A stretch of DNA of 64,000 bases from the NCBI GenBank assembly GCA_964602655.1, contig CAZRSF010000006.1, positions 59,470 through 123,469 on the forward strand, in the 5' to 3' direction. Shown in pieces: positions 32,855 to 41,334 of this stretch. The stretch's first letter is position 1. Each line of letters starts with the position of its first letter. The notes under the pieces were generated by a model that was not told where the DNA came from, made no database searches, and saw only the letters and a list, made by a program, of their open reading frames with translations. The position numbers and the translations under genes were made by a program. Source of the stretch: Moduliflexus sp964602655. Its GTDB lineage: Bacteria; Moduliflexota; Moduliflexia; Moduliflexales; Moduliflexaceae.

Positions 32855-35203
32855 TTATGACAATTTATGCTCTCTTATAAAACATTCGATATATTCAAGC
32901 AATCTTTGATACGGTTCATCTGTGTAGTCGTCTGTTTGCCGTAGAAAAAAATTGACGGTAAACTTGAACTCCCAATCTTGTTCAGCTTTTAGCATCTGAT
33001 GGAATTGGTTGATAATATAATCACCGATAGTAACTTTATGCAATAAAATTTGCAAACAATTTTCTAATTCCCCTTCTTTTGAGAAGAACGCTTTATATCT
33101 CTCTGACGAGTTCGATTTCTGAGCGGATGAATAATAGAGTCGCAGAATTTCTTCGAATAAAATTTCTGTCGCAACAATGTGGGGCGCATGAGCGAATTCA
33201 AGCAGATGCGCTTTGTAAATTTCTTTGGCGCGCTGGCAGAGAGTGGCAAATGCGGCGTCTCCGTTTTCGTGGCGCAATTGAATCGCAAATACGCGGCGGA
33301 CGATACCGTCTTGAATAAAACCATCGTCAGTTTGATTAACTAATCGGCTGAACCGCAATTGTTTCTCCAAATCTTCCGCCTCGCCATGAAACGGAATCAT
33401 CTTGGCCGCGATAATTTTTTGAAGCAGTTCTATCGTGTATCGCCGAAAAATAGAGAGATCTCTGAATGGCAGAGCAATAATTTCACCTCCAAGTTCCCTA
33501 AAAAGGGTTGTGAATTGCTGTCTATGGTAAAGTTCTTGTTCGTGCTGTAATATACGAGTGGTAGATTGCTGATAATATTGTTCTAATATGAAAAGCATCA
33601 AACCGGGATGGCCTCCGGTCAGATAGAGCAAAAGTGCGGCGAAATCCCGTTGGTATTCTGGAAGAAAGTTTATCCTTTTTTGGGCATCATATAATACAAC
33701 CATCTCTTTAACGGCGTTAAAATCAAAAGGACTTAAAAATCTAACCTCAAATGGCAACTCTTTTATTTTTTCTTTCCAGCGTGAGATATCACGACCTGCA
33801 ATAATAACCTGAAACGAAATACGATTGATCGTATTTATTTGTTCGTATAATTCCAAAAGTGTATGATCGAATAATTCTTTGACATCACTGTCAGGCAAAC
33901 GATCTGCACGATCTATATAGAGACTGATCCTCTTTTTCGCTGCTGCTTTCATATTAGAAAGCAGGTATGTTGAAATTTTGGAGAGAACATTTTTTTGAAG
34001 GCATGGTTTCTCATTACAGATCATTTCGGGTTTATTCTGACATTTCTGTAATTTACGAAGAATTTGACATAAAACATCGTTTTTTCCACTTTCGTTAGGA
34101 AGTTCGATATAGAAGCAATATTTATCATCGCTTTTCGATTGTGATTGTAACTTTTTTAATAGCTCTGTTTTACCATATTGAGAAGGGGCATCTATGATTA
34201 GGTATGGAATAGTAGAAAAGTCAGATAGTTCTTTTTTGCGATTTACAAATGATATGTCCTCTGATGGATTTTCCGGCCGCACATTATTTTCTTTGAAAAC
34301 AGGATACAAATACTCACTACTGTCAGTCATTTGAATTGCAGCTTTCCCAATAACAAAAGCGTCTCTATACGATCTACCAGCGCCTAACGCACTATAAAAG
34401 CCTGCTGAAAATTTTATCGCTGCTGAGTCTCCAATGGGAAAATTCATTCCAATAACATAAGGGATTGTCTTTCCTAAAATATCTGCGCTTTTTTCTGAAT
34501 TGCAAATATTTAGAAGAACACATTCTGGCAAATGCTCGAGCGATTTAAATAATTCTGACAATCCCTCTGGATTCAACAAATCTGTATCGCCTTTTTCGTT
34601 TTCGATAAAAATACTATGTTCATTACCATGCCCTGAAAAATGGATGATTTGAAAATTTCCGTTATTCAGTAATGTTCTGATAATATCACGCCTGCGAACA
34701 GCGCCTTCTTGCTCAACTTCAAAATCATCTCTAAATGTCGAAGAATTGATGCTTTCTTTAATTGTACGAATTTCCTCATCCAAACGCAATGGTGCTTGAT
34801 CTTTTGGGCAGGTTGCAAAAATTAAAATTCTTTTTTTCGCCATATTGGAAGAGGTATTTTCAGCTTGCATCATTTCACCTGAAGAAGATAAGGAAGTTGC
34901 CGAATTTGTCTCATCTGGTTGCCATTGCTGCAATCGTTGAATAAAATTATCTGCCTTCTCTCTAAGTTTACCCCCCACATCAATTTTCTGTAAGATCGTC
35001 ACAATTTTTTCTTCGAACCCGCTGTTATTCAAATCATGAAGTAAGGCCGGGAGAAAATTTTTCGGAGACTCGTTTAAATTAAACTTTGAAAGGTCTATTC
35101 CTGCCTTGAGAAGCAAGGTTCTTCGAGATGGCTCATCTTGAAAATCGGGCAATGGACGTAAAAACTCTATTATTGCAGTTAATAACTCATGTTTTATCGG
35201 CAT
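32855..35203 (-). CDS. EAD-CHAT-STAND caspase-like protein
   Basis: The 782-residue product begins with a helical effector-associated-type domain (about 1-72; ELLTAIIEFLRPLPDFQD, RRTLLLKAGI). A CHAT caspase-like protease domain follows (about 125-300), with the catalytic His in HFSGHG (His 192) and Cys in LLNICNSE (Cys 234). A STAND-type NTPase comes next with an atypical P-loop APSQYGKT (about 339-346; Ala for Gly), a LYIDRADRL Walker B and a helical C-terminus. CHAT proteases cleave partner proteins in defence and cell-death systems. ATG 35203 is preferred because AAAGGG lies ten bases upstream. ATG 35212 would add three residues. Confidence 0.8.
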   Translation of the reverse strand: MPIKHELLTAIIEFLRPLPDFQDEPSRRTLLLKAGIDLSKFNLNESPKNFLPALLHDLNNSGFEEKIVTILQKIDVGGKLREKADNFIQRLQQWQPDETNSATSLSSSGEMMQAENTSSNMAKKRILIFATCPKDQAPLRLDEEIRTIKESINSSTFRDDFEVEQEGAVRRRDIIRTLLNNGNFQIIHFSGHGNEHSIFIENEKGDTDLLNPEGLSELFKSLEHLPECVLLNICNSEKSADILGKTIPYVIGMNFPIGDSAAIKFSAGFYSALGAGRSYRDAFVIGKAAIQMTDSSEYLYPVFKENNVRPENPSEDISFVNRKKELSDFSTIPYLIIDAPSQYGKTELLKKLQSQSKSDDKYCFYIELPNESGKNDVLCQILRKLQKCQNKPEMICNEKPCLQKNVLSKISTYLLSNMKAAAKKRISLYIDRADRLPDSDVKELFDHTLLELYEQINTINRISFQVIIAGRDISRWKEKIKELPFEVRFLSPFDFNAVKEMVVLYDAQKRINFLPEYQRDFAALLLYLTGGHPGLMLFILEQYYQQSTTRILQHEQELYHRQQFTTLFRELGGEIIALPFRDLSIFRRYTIELLQKIIAAKMIPFHGEAEDLEKQLRFSRLVNQTDDGFIQDGIVRRVFAIQLRHENGDAAFATLCQRAKEIYKAHLLEFAHAPHIVATEILFEEILRLYYSSAQKSNSSERYKAFFSKEGELENCLQILLHKVTIGDYIINQFHQMLKAEQDWEFKFTVNFFLRQTDDYTDEPYQRLLEYIECFIREHKLS

Positions 35204-35333
35204 GACAGGCATTCCCTTTCCAATGTTGTTTATTGTCTTCTAAATCTATTACATTCACGGCGATGTATCAACATTGATTCAAAGATAGTTCTCTAATTCG
35301 AGCCATATTTATAAGGAATTTGAATGAATTGAC

Positions 35334-35362
35334 TTCATACGTGAAAAAAGCAAGTTTGTCAA
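35334..35362 (-). promoter_or_regulatory. Sigma70-type promoter for the CHAT operon
   Basis: On the minus strand TTGACA (35362-35357), 17 bases, then TATGAA (35339-35334). The predicted start near 35327 leaves a leader of about 120 bases. The surrounding gap 35204-35498 is AT-rich and otherwise holds only the palindrome at 35451. Confidence 0.55.
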
Positions 35363-35450
35363 TCAGAAAATTTTTCAGAAATCAAATGGGGTAAATATGT
35401 CTCATAGTCGTCATTTCCGCCTGTTCAAATTGTCCTGAATGTTATGTGAA

Positions 35451-35487
35451 CCGTAGAGAGACGCCCTGCCGAGGCGTCTCTCTACGG
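35451..35487. repeat. Palindrome, GAGACGCC family (copy 1)
   Basis: CCGTAGAGAGACGCC and its exact complement flank a 7-base loop. It lies 11 bases past the 3' end of the aminotransferase pseudogene and could act as a transcript end, although it has no T run. A shorter relative is at 55695-55715. Confidence 0.75.
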
Positions 35488-35498
35488 AAATGGGCGTA

Positions 35499-36639
35499 TT
35501 ACGCCGCAGCGCGGGCGAAAATAGGTTCGACGATAGTCAGCCCTTCGTCAGCCTCGGCGGCGGTGATGGTCAGGGCGGGGAAAATGCGGATGACGTTGCC
35601 TTGCGTGATGTTCAGCATGACGCCCGCGTCCAGCGCGTCGAAATAAATCTTCGCGGCAATCTCCGGGCTGCTCATTTCCAGCGCGAGCAATAAGCCTTTG
35701 CCGCGCACTTCTTTGATCAGATTCGGAAAACGCGCCTGCCAATCCCGCAAGCGGCCAAGCAGTTTTGCGCCGAGCGCGGCGGAATGCGCGGCGATGTCAT
35801 GTTCGATCAGATAATTGATGACGGCATACGCCACCGCGCAACCGAGCGGATTGCCGCAGTATGTGCCGCCGTGATCTCCTTTTTCGACCTTTGCGGAAAG
35901 CTCTTCGGACATGGCGAAGGCCGCGAACGGAAAGCCTCCGGCGATCCCTTTCGCCATCGTCAGAAAGTCAATATGCAGATCAAGGCCATCCACCGCAAAC
36001 ATCGAACCAGTGCGGCAGAAGCCGGTCTGGACTTCATCAATAATCAGCAATGCGCCGCGCTGTTGGCAGAGTTTCGACACGCCTTCCAGATAGCCTGGCG
36101 ACGGCAGATTGATGCCGCCTTCCCCCTGAATCGGCTCTAAGACGACGGCAGCAATGCTGTCGTCTATCACGGCATCCATCGCGGCGAGATCGTTATACGC
36201 CACGAATTTGTAATTCGGCATCAGCGGATTGAACCGCTCGCGATGACACGACATCGAGACGTCCGGTGATTTTGCGGGCGAGCTTGATCACGGCGTCATT
36301 GACTTCCGCGCCGCTGCTGCCGAAAAAGATGCGCGTCAGGTTCGACGGCAGAATCGTGGTCAGCAGTTGCAGCAATTGCGCCCGCGCCGGGGAATAGGTC
36401 AGGCCGGAACTGGGGTTCTGCACGATTTTCTGACTCTGTTCCACGAGCGCTTTCGTGATGACCGGGCTGGCGTGGCCGATGCAGGTCACGCCCCATCCAG
36501 CAGTCAAATCCATGTATTCCTTGCCGGTTTGATCCCAAACGCGCACCCCGTCGCCGCGTTCGATGGCGATGGGCAATTTCTGGAAAAATGGCGGTGTATG
36601 CGTATCTTCGATTTTCATTATTTCTTGTTGCGAGTTCAT
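35499..36639 (-). pseudogene. Class III aminotransferase, frameshifted with an internal deletion
   Basis: Two adjacent frames encode one PLP enzyme of the acetylornithine/4-aminobutyrate type. The N-terminal part (36639 to about 36255) holds YMDLTAGWGVTCIGHASP and FFGSSGAEVNDAVIKLARK. The C-terminal part (about 36250-35499) holds VVLEPIQGEGGINLPS, LLIIDEVQTGFCRTG and TMAKGIAGGFPFAAF with the PLP lysine. Between DVVS and HRERFNPLMP the usual SFHGRT region of about 25 residues is missing and the frame shifts by one. The gene is therefore broken, or the assembly has an error there. GAGAGG precedes the start at 36639. Confidence 0.8.
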
Positions 36640-36686
36640 GCGTGTCCTCTCTATGTTTTCGAATGGTTGATCTTGCGTATTTGTTT

Positions 36687-36753
36687 ACCACGAAACACAC
36701 AAAACACACGAAAGTGAGAAAAAGCATTTCGTGTGTTTTGTGTGTTTCGTGGT
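36687..36753. repeat. 27-base perfect palindrome, CCACGAAACACAC family
   Basis: ACCACGAAACACACAAAACA and seven further bases pair exactly with 36727-36753 across a 13-base loop. It occupies the 350-base gap between the divergent aminotransferase pseudogene and the J-protein gene. The rest of the gap shows nothing I can name. Confidence 0.9.
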
Positions 36754-36989
36754 TATAAATTACAATCTAACAGGGCTGAGACTTCTGAGCCGTCGCGCAT
36801 CTGTCAAGTTTTTCCGGCGATTGCAACGAGAAAAGAAATTTCTCTTGACGGATGTCAAGGAATGTTGAAAGTGCGGCAGAAATAATGTGTGATCTTCCTT
36901 CCTGCGAGCATCTTCAACAACGACAAGGATTTTTTATACACAGGAATGTTCCCGAAATGACGTTTTAACCAACCAATCAATCATCACGT

Positions 36990-37721
36990 ATGGCACGATA
37001 TTCGAAAGATTATTATAAGATTTTACAGATTGACCCTGAGGCTGATCAGGAAATTATCAAGCTCATTTATAAAAAACTCGCGCAGTTGTACCACCCTGAC
37101 GTGAATTCAAGCCAGGAAGCGCGTTTCAAGATGCAGGAAATCAACGAAGCCTATAATCTCCTTAAAAGCCCTGATACGCGGGCAGAGTATGATGCATGGC
37201 ATATTGAATTTTTACGTGGGAAAAATGCGCAATTTGGCGGCTCAACCGAACGCGAATGGAAAGCCGCTTACGATCAGCAAGTAAAGGATGCGTCCGCGCC
37301 ATCTGACGCTTCTCAAAAAGAAACCGCCGCCCCCGCTGAACCGACGCATCTTTCGCATCGTCACCGCCGATTGCCACGCACCACACTGAGAAGGTCTATC
37401 ATTTTTTGCGGTACTGTGCTTTTTGCCCTGATCGTTGCATTCGCGTTGACCTCGTTCGGCGGGCCGATTTCCTGTCGCTTTGATCGCGGACAGATGTTCA
37501 GCAATCGCCTTGTGCTGAAAAATACCTCTTCGCAGGTGTTTCATGACGTCAGTATTCGCATGGATCTCGGCGCATTCCAACGGCACGAACTGTTTTGGGA
37601 CTGGCGCCCTGGCGAATATAAAGAAATTCTGCTTGACCTCCCGGATACCCCGTATTTTATCCAACTCGATTTTGCCGCACAGGAAAAAGCGTTTAGCCGC
37701 TATTGCTATGTCGAAAAATAG
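36990..37721 (+). CDS. Membrane-anchored J-domain protein
   Basis: The 243-residue protein has an N-terminal J domain (about 6-68): DYYKILQIDPEAD, the HPD triad in YHPDVN, and the final SPDTRAEYDAWH. A polar linker leads to one membrane segment (about 133-150, IIFCGTVLFALIVAF) and a C-terminal beta-rich part of about 90 residues with no family I recognise. J domains stimulate DnaK ATPase. There is no zinc or G/F region, so it is a specialised class III co-chaperone. It stands alone, with a palindromic repeat after it. Confidence 0.85.
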   Translation: MARYSKDYYKILQIDPEADQEIIKLIYKKLAQLYHPDVNSSQEARFKMQEINEAYNLLKSPDTRAEYDAWHIEFLRGKNAQFGGSTEREWKAAYDQQVKDASAPSDASQKETAAPAEPTHLSHRHRRLPRTTLRRSIIFCGTVLFALIVAFALTSFGGPISCRFDRGQMFSNRLVLKNTSSQVFHDVSIRMDLGAFQRHELFWDWRPGEYKEILLDLPDTPYFIQLDFAAQEKAFSRYCYVEK

Positions 37722-37763
37722 ACAGATTGCGATGAGTATTCGCGCTGTCAAGGTTGCGCGTCG

Positions 37764-37796
37764 AACCCTGCCAGGGTTTGAAACCCTGGCAGGGTT
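37764..37796. repeat. Palindrome, AACCCTGCCAGGG family (copy 2)
   Basis: Identical arms to the copy at 24152, with G in place of C at the centre. It lies 21 bases before the DUF3783 gene and causes a spurious N-terminal extension of that frame. Confidence 0.9.
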
Positions 37797-37816
37797 GGCG
37801 CCGTAACCTCGTAAAT

Positions 37817-38200
37817 ATGATGGATGGAAGTCCGCGCTTGCTGCTGTGGAATTACTCGGAAGAAGAAAAAGCCCGTGTCGATCAGTTGCTGAAGGATGTC
37901 AACGCGCCGCCTGCGGTCGCCATTCGGAAAGATCAGGGCTATTTGCCGATCAGCGACATCGTGCATACCGATACACGCGGCGAACAGGAATTCGAATGCG
38001 AGGAAAAGCTGGTCTTGTTTTATAACATTCCGAACAAAGGCATTTCATTTTTGATTGATCTGTCGAAAAAACGAAACCTGCCTCAACCGATTTACGCGGC
38101 GGTCACGGAACATTCGATCAACTGGCCGTTCAACGAATTGATGGAAGAACTCGTCGCCGAACGTGAAGCCTTCAAGCAGGCTGCGCAGGAAGGGGAATAA
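37817..38200 (+). CDS. DUF3783 family protein
   Basis: The 127-residue soluble protein matches the DUF3783 type: LLLWNYSEEEKARVDQLL near the start, EKLVLFYNIPNKGI in the middle, and a C-terminal helix with LMEELVAEREAFK. No function is established. I chose the ATG at 37817 because codons further upstream come from a repeat. A large palindrome starts three bases after the stop. Confidence 0.75.
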   Translation: MMDGSPRLLLWNYSEEEKARVDQLLKDVNAPPAVAIRKDQGYLPISDIVHTDTRGEQEFECEEKLVLFYNIPNKGISFLIDLSKKRNLPQPIYAAVTEHSINWPFNELMEELVAEREAFKQAAQEGE

Positions 38201-38202
38201 TA

Positions 38203-38317
38203 ACCACAGATTTCACGGATGACACAGATTTTCAGGAGTGCAAAAGCTTGCTTTTGCCACGTCGTCAAAGCAAGCTTTGACACTTCAATAATCTGTGTCA
38301 TCTGTGAAATCTGTGGT
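38203..38317. repeat. Large cruciform-type palindrome, CCACAGATTTCAC family
   Basis: Arms 38203-38230 and 38290-38317 (28 bases, one mismatch) enclose two smaller hairpins built on CAAAAGCTTGCTTTTG and TCAAAGCAAGCTTTGA. It fills the whole gap between DUF3783 and the HAD gene and ends seven bases before the HAD start, so its 3' arm forms the gene's leader. Confidence 0.9.
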
Positions 38318-38323
38318 GAAAAC

Positions 38324-38968
38324 ATGATAAAAAATATTCGCGCAATTATTTTTGATATGGATGGCGTGCTCGCCGATTCCGAACCGCTGCATTTCGAGGC
38401 GGAAAAGGCGATTTTGCAGCAGCACGGCATCGAAGCGCCCTGGCATGAATGGCATAAATTTACCGGTCTGACGGACGAAAAAATTTTCCGCTATGTTGTG
38501 GACAATTACACCGACGGTCAGCATACGCCGGAAGCTTTGATCAAGGCGAAATACGAGATTTTTATTCGGATTCTGGAAGAAAAAGTGCAACCGATTCCGG
38601 GCGTGATGGAGTTTTTGACATGGGCGAAGCCGCGTTATGAAAAATTGGCGGTGACAACGTCGAGCCTGCGCCATATTCAGGAAACCATTTTTCGGACGCT
38701 CGAATTAGCCCCGTATTTCGATGTGGTGGTTACTGGCGATTGCATCCAGCACAGCAAGCCGCACCCGGAGCCGTATTTAAAGACGCTTGATCGGCTCGGC
38801 TTCAACGCAAATGAATGCCTTGTGGTGGAAGATTCTTTGAACGGCATCAAATCTGCCAAAAGCGCGGGCTGCAAAGTGGCGGGCATCACGACCTCATTCA
38901 GCAAGGCGCAATTGCTGGAATGCGGCGCGGATATCACCTTCGATCATTTTTCGGAATTAGCCTGCTGA
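38324..38968 (+). CDS. HAD-superfamily phosphatase, beta-phosphoglucomutase-like
   Basis: The 214-residue protein has the HAD motifs FDMDGVLADSEPLH (motif I nucleophile Asp), VTTSS (motif II), a Lys in HSKPHPEPYL (motif III), and VVEDSLNGIKSA (motif IV). The cap helices resemble the beta-phosphoglucomutase/phosphatase group, so a small phosphorylated sugar is the likely substrate. I chose ATG 38324. A longer frame from 38219 runs through the palindrome. Its end overlaps the convergent AraC-type gene by 25 bases. Confidence 0.87.
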   Translation: MIKNIRAIIFDMDGVLADSEPLHFEAEKAILQQHGIEAPWHEWHKFTGLTDEKIFRYVVDNYTDGQHTPEALIKAKYEIFIRILEEKVQPIPGVMEFLTWAKPRYEKLAVTTSSLRHIQETIFRTLELAPYFDVVVTGDCIQHSKPHPEPYLKTLDRLGFNANECLVVEDSLNGIKSAKSAGCKVAGITTSFSKAQLLECGADITFDHFSELAC

Positions 38969-39960
38969 CTGCGTAACGGCTGCACGGGAATCCAGATCGT
39001 TTGCGCGTCTGCGATTTCCAGCGGAAACGATAGTGCATAGAGCGACTGCGGCAGATAGGTGTGATAGAGATAGTCGCGCGCAAGCGGACGCTGCTCCATT
39101 CCCTCCGAATTGGGGCAGCGCAGATACATCCCCGCCGGAAGCGTCTTGATCACGAACGCAGGCGGACATTGTTCCGGCGACGCGATTTCGACGCCTGCAA
39201 AGTACCAGCAGCCCTTTTCGGCGAACTCCTTTTCTGGATTTGGTTGGTTTTGGCCGCCGCGCAGCAGTGAGTTCCCCTCCAGGGAGGGGTTGGGGGTGGG
39301 TTCTGAATACTGGCAGTCTCTTAATGTTCGCCACCCACCCCTTGCCCCTCCCAGGAGGGGAATCTGCTGCTTCGCAGAAGGGGAAAATGCCGCGTTACTC
39401 GGAGAGATGCTTATTTCATAGATTTTTTCTGCTTCTTTGAACTTGTCGCGCAAACAGCCTTGCAGCCGGGCGAAAGCGGTTGCGTCGTTCGCGCTGACCC
39501 AGGTCATCAGTCCGGCAAAGTAGCGCATCGGCCATTCTTCCACGCCTGGCAACGCAAATGCTGGATGCGTTCGTTGGCGCAGATGGGCGAGCGTCAGGCG
39601 CGGCATGAGCGTGCGCGGCGGAATCGCGCCGCGTTTGCGCCATTCATTCGGATTCATGCCAAACATCCGCTTAAAGGCGCGGGCAAAGGTTTCTGGGCTG
39701 TTAAACTGATAATCAAAACCGATTTCGATAATTTTCCGATCGGTTGCCAGCAGGACTTGCGCCGCATTGGACAGCCGCCGCCGCATCAGATAATCATACG
39801 GCGTGTGCTGCGTGATCGCGTTGAACATCCGGCAGAAATGGAAGAGCGAATAACAGACGGCGTCGGCCATCTCTGCCACCGACGTTTCTTCCTGCAAATG
39901 CGCCTCGATGAATTCAATCGCGTTGGCGATGGAGAGCAGGTTGACTTCAGCAGCTTTCAT
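38944..39960 (-). CDS. AraC-type regulator with GyrI-like domain and a repeat insertion
   Basis: The 338-residue protein has two AraC helix-turn-helix motifs at the N-terminus (about 14-110; TSVAEMADAVCYSLFHFCRM, then KIIEIGFDYQFNSPETFARA). A GyrI-like effector-binding domain (about 125-338) follows. This domain is split by about 37 residues (197-234) encoded by a palindromic element. The insertion is low complexity (QIPLLGGARGG, PTPNPSLEGN) and in frame. Regulators of this SoxS/Rob type bind hydrophobic cations or drugs. It overlaps the GyrI-like gene by four bases and probably regulates its own operon. Confidence 0.85.
   Translation of the reverse strand: MKAAEVNLLSIANAIEFIEAHLQEETSVAEMADAVCYSLFHFCRMFNAITQHTPYDYLMRRRLSNAAQVLLATDRKIIEIGFDYQFNSPETFARAFKRMFGMNPNEWRKRGAIPPRTLMPRLTLAHLRQRTHPAFALPGVEEWPMRYFAGLMTWVSANDATAFARLQGCLRDKFKEAEKIYEISISPSNAAFSPSAKQQIPLLGGARGGWRTLRDCQYSEPTPNPSLEGNSLLRGGQNQPNPEKEFAEKGCWYFAGVEIASPEQCPPAFVIKTLPAGMYLRCPNSEGMEQRPLARDYLYHTYLPQSLYALSFPLEIADAQTIWIPVQPLRSQQANSEK
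39261..39370. repeat. 110-base palindromic element inside the AraC-type gene
   Basis: The left arm GCAGCAGTGAGTTCCCCTCC and onward to GGGGGTGGGT (39261-39300) pairs with ACCCACCCCTTGCCCCTCCC to TCTGCTGC (39333-39370). It interrupts the effector domain in frame. The left arm is shared with the unit at 28294-28322. Confidence 0.85.
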
Positions 39961-40499
39961 ATCCCGGCGTCTTGCGGCGTGATTGGAATATAGACATCCA
40001 TTTCCGATTCCGCTAATTGCTCCATCCCTTTGAAGCGATGATCGTAATATTGAAAACTATATGGCAGCGCCTGCTTAAACCCCGCGTTCGCGAGCGAATT
40101 CAGCGCGTCTTGCTGCCAGTCGCTCGCAATTTCTTCGCCCCGCAGCGTCAAGACGGCATACGTCGCCGCTGGAAGCGCTTTGATGGATAATTCGACCGGC
40201 ACGGCGGCAATATCGGCGATTTCCTGCCCCACGAAAATTTCCCAGAATCCTTTGGCGCGGGTGTCGGCCTGTTCGATCCAGATTTCATAGCCGACCGTCG
40301 GATTGAGAATCGGCGGCGTTTGCGCTCCGGGCGAGTGCATAAAGGTCATGTAGCGATGCCACAGCCGACCGATTTCGTTTTCTTCCGTCCATTCGCCGCT
40401 CAACCCGAACGGATCTCCGAAAAAGCCAAGTCCCGCAATCAGCAGGCGTCCGCGCTCACAGATTCGCAGCGGCATAGAGTTTGTCGAATTTGGATTCAT
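39957..40499 (-). CDS. GyrI-like small-molecule-binding protein
   Basis: The 180-residue protein resembles the free effector-binding (GyrI/SOUL-like) domain, with paired strand-helix units around LLIAGLGFFGDPFG, GYEIWIEQAD, IKALPAATYAVLTLRG and a final MDVYIPI. It has no DNA-binding region. It sits between a GNAT-YoaP gene and an AraC-GyrI gene, overlapping both. It may sequester the same ligand. The start could be 40499 or the ATG at 40475 (MPLRICERG). Neither has a strong ribosome site, and both lie inside the upstream gene's end. Confidence 0.75.
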   Translation of the reverse strand: MNPNSTNSMPLRICERGRLLIAGLGFFGDPFGLSGEWTEENEIGRLWHRYMTFMHSPGAQTPPILNPTVGYEIWIEQADTRAKGFWEIFVGQEIADIAAVPVELSIKALPAATYAVLTLRGEEIASDWQQDALNSLANAGFKQALPYSFQYYDHRFKGMEQLAESEMDVYIPITPQDAGI

Positions 40500-41223
40500 G
40501 CGTCATCTCATGCGTCAAGAATTTGCCGTCAAGAAACAGGCTGAAAATCGCGAACGCGGACGGCATATTTTGCGCCTGTTCGCGGGTGGTGAGGCGAATC
40601 GTCCGAATCGGGCGGTGGTATTTTGCCATGAAACCTTTCATCTGTTCGACCCAATGAGTGGCAAACGGGCAGAGATCGGAATAGATCATCGTAAAGCCCT
40701 CGAACGGCTCGCAGGTCGCCCGTTTTGCGGATTCGCGAAAACACGGCAGCGGGGCGGACGGATTCAGGTGTCTGACCATCAGTTGAAAGTAGGGCGGCGC
40801 GGTGTCGCAGACCTCGAACCCGTATTTTCGGAAAAATTTCGGATCGGTCATGAAGCCCATATCCTTTTTGCCGGTCACGACAACCACGCCGTCTTTGCCC
40901 TCGGCGTCTTTCAGGCATTCGTCCAGCAGTTGTTTGCCCCAATGCTGCCCTTTATAACGCCCTGACACCCAGAAACAGTGAATAAACAGATAATTCGGCG
41001 CGTCAATCGGACTCCACGCATATTCCGCCGGGACGTATTCGATAAAGACTTTGCCGCGCACACTCAGCTTTTTGTACCGGAAACCCTCGTCGAACCTGGC
41101 GGCGAGCCATTCCTCTTTCAAGCGCACGCCCTCGGCATGTTTTTTATCCGAAAACGCGCAGCAAATCCCTTCGTCCGACAAATTTTCTTTGGTGATATTG
41201 ATGATGTTCAGTGGTTCTGCCAT
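40456..41223 (-). CDS. GNAT acetyltransferase with YoaP-like C-terminal domain
   Basis: The 255-residue protein has a GNAT acetyltransferase domain (about 5-150) with LFIHCFWVSGRYKGQHWGKQ as the acetyl-CoA-binding region and KFFRKYGFEVCD. A YoaP-like region (about 160-250) contains CPFATHWVEQMKGF and resembles a thioredoxin-fold remnant. The acceptor is unknown. AAGGAG lies just upstream of the ATG. It is the first gene of the operon with the GyrI-like and AraC-type genes. Confidence 0.8.
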   Translation of the reverse strand: MAEPLNIINITKENLSDEGICCAFSDKKHAEGVRLKEEWLAARFDEGFRYKKLSVRGKVFIEYVPAEYAWSPIDAPNYLFIHCFWVSGRYKGQHWGKQLLDECLKDAEGKDGVVVVTGKKDMGFMTDPKFFRKYGFEVCDTAPPYFQLMVRHLNPSAPLPCFRESAKRATCEPFEGFTMIYSDLCPFATHWVEQMKGFMAKYHRPIRTIRLTTREQAQNMPSAFAIFSLFLDGKFLTHEMTHESKFDKLYAAANL

Positions 41224-41245
41224 AGAAATCTCCTTTCCTTTTCAA

Positions 41246-41274
41246 CCCAGCCAGGGTATCGAACCCTGGCTGGG
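41246..41274. repeat. Variant palindrome of the AACCCTGCCAGGG family
   Basis: CCCAGCCAGGGT and ACCCTGGCTGGG flank ATCGA. It lies between the AsnB copy 2 stop and the GNAT-YoaP start, so it could separate the two units. No T run follows it in the direction of asnB transcription. Confidence 0.75.
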
Positions 41275-41334
41275 CTTTTGTTCTAATATACGGATCGGAA
41301 GGAAATTTGTCTTGATGTTTTTTGCGGTTGTTGG

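Noticed and set aside
36687..36753. Transposon end or attachment site
   Set aside because: It is a single perfect palindrome with no transposase or integrase nearby.
38219..38323. Longer N-terminus of the HAD phosphatase
   Set aside because: It reads through the cruciform palindrome. The HAD motif I begins just after ATG 38324.
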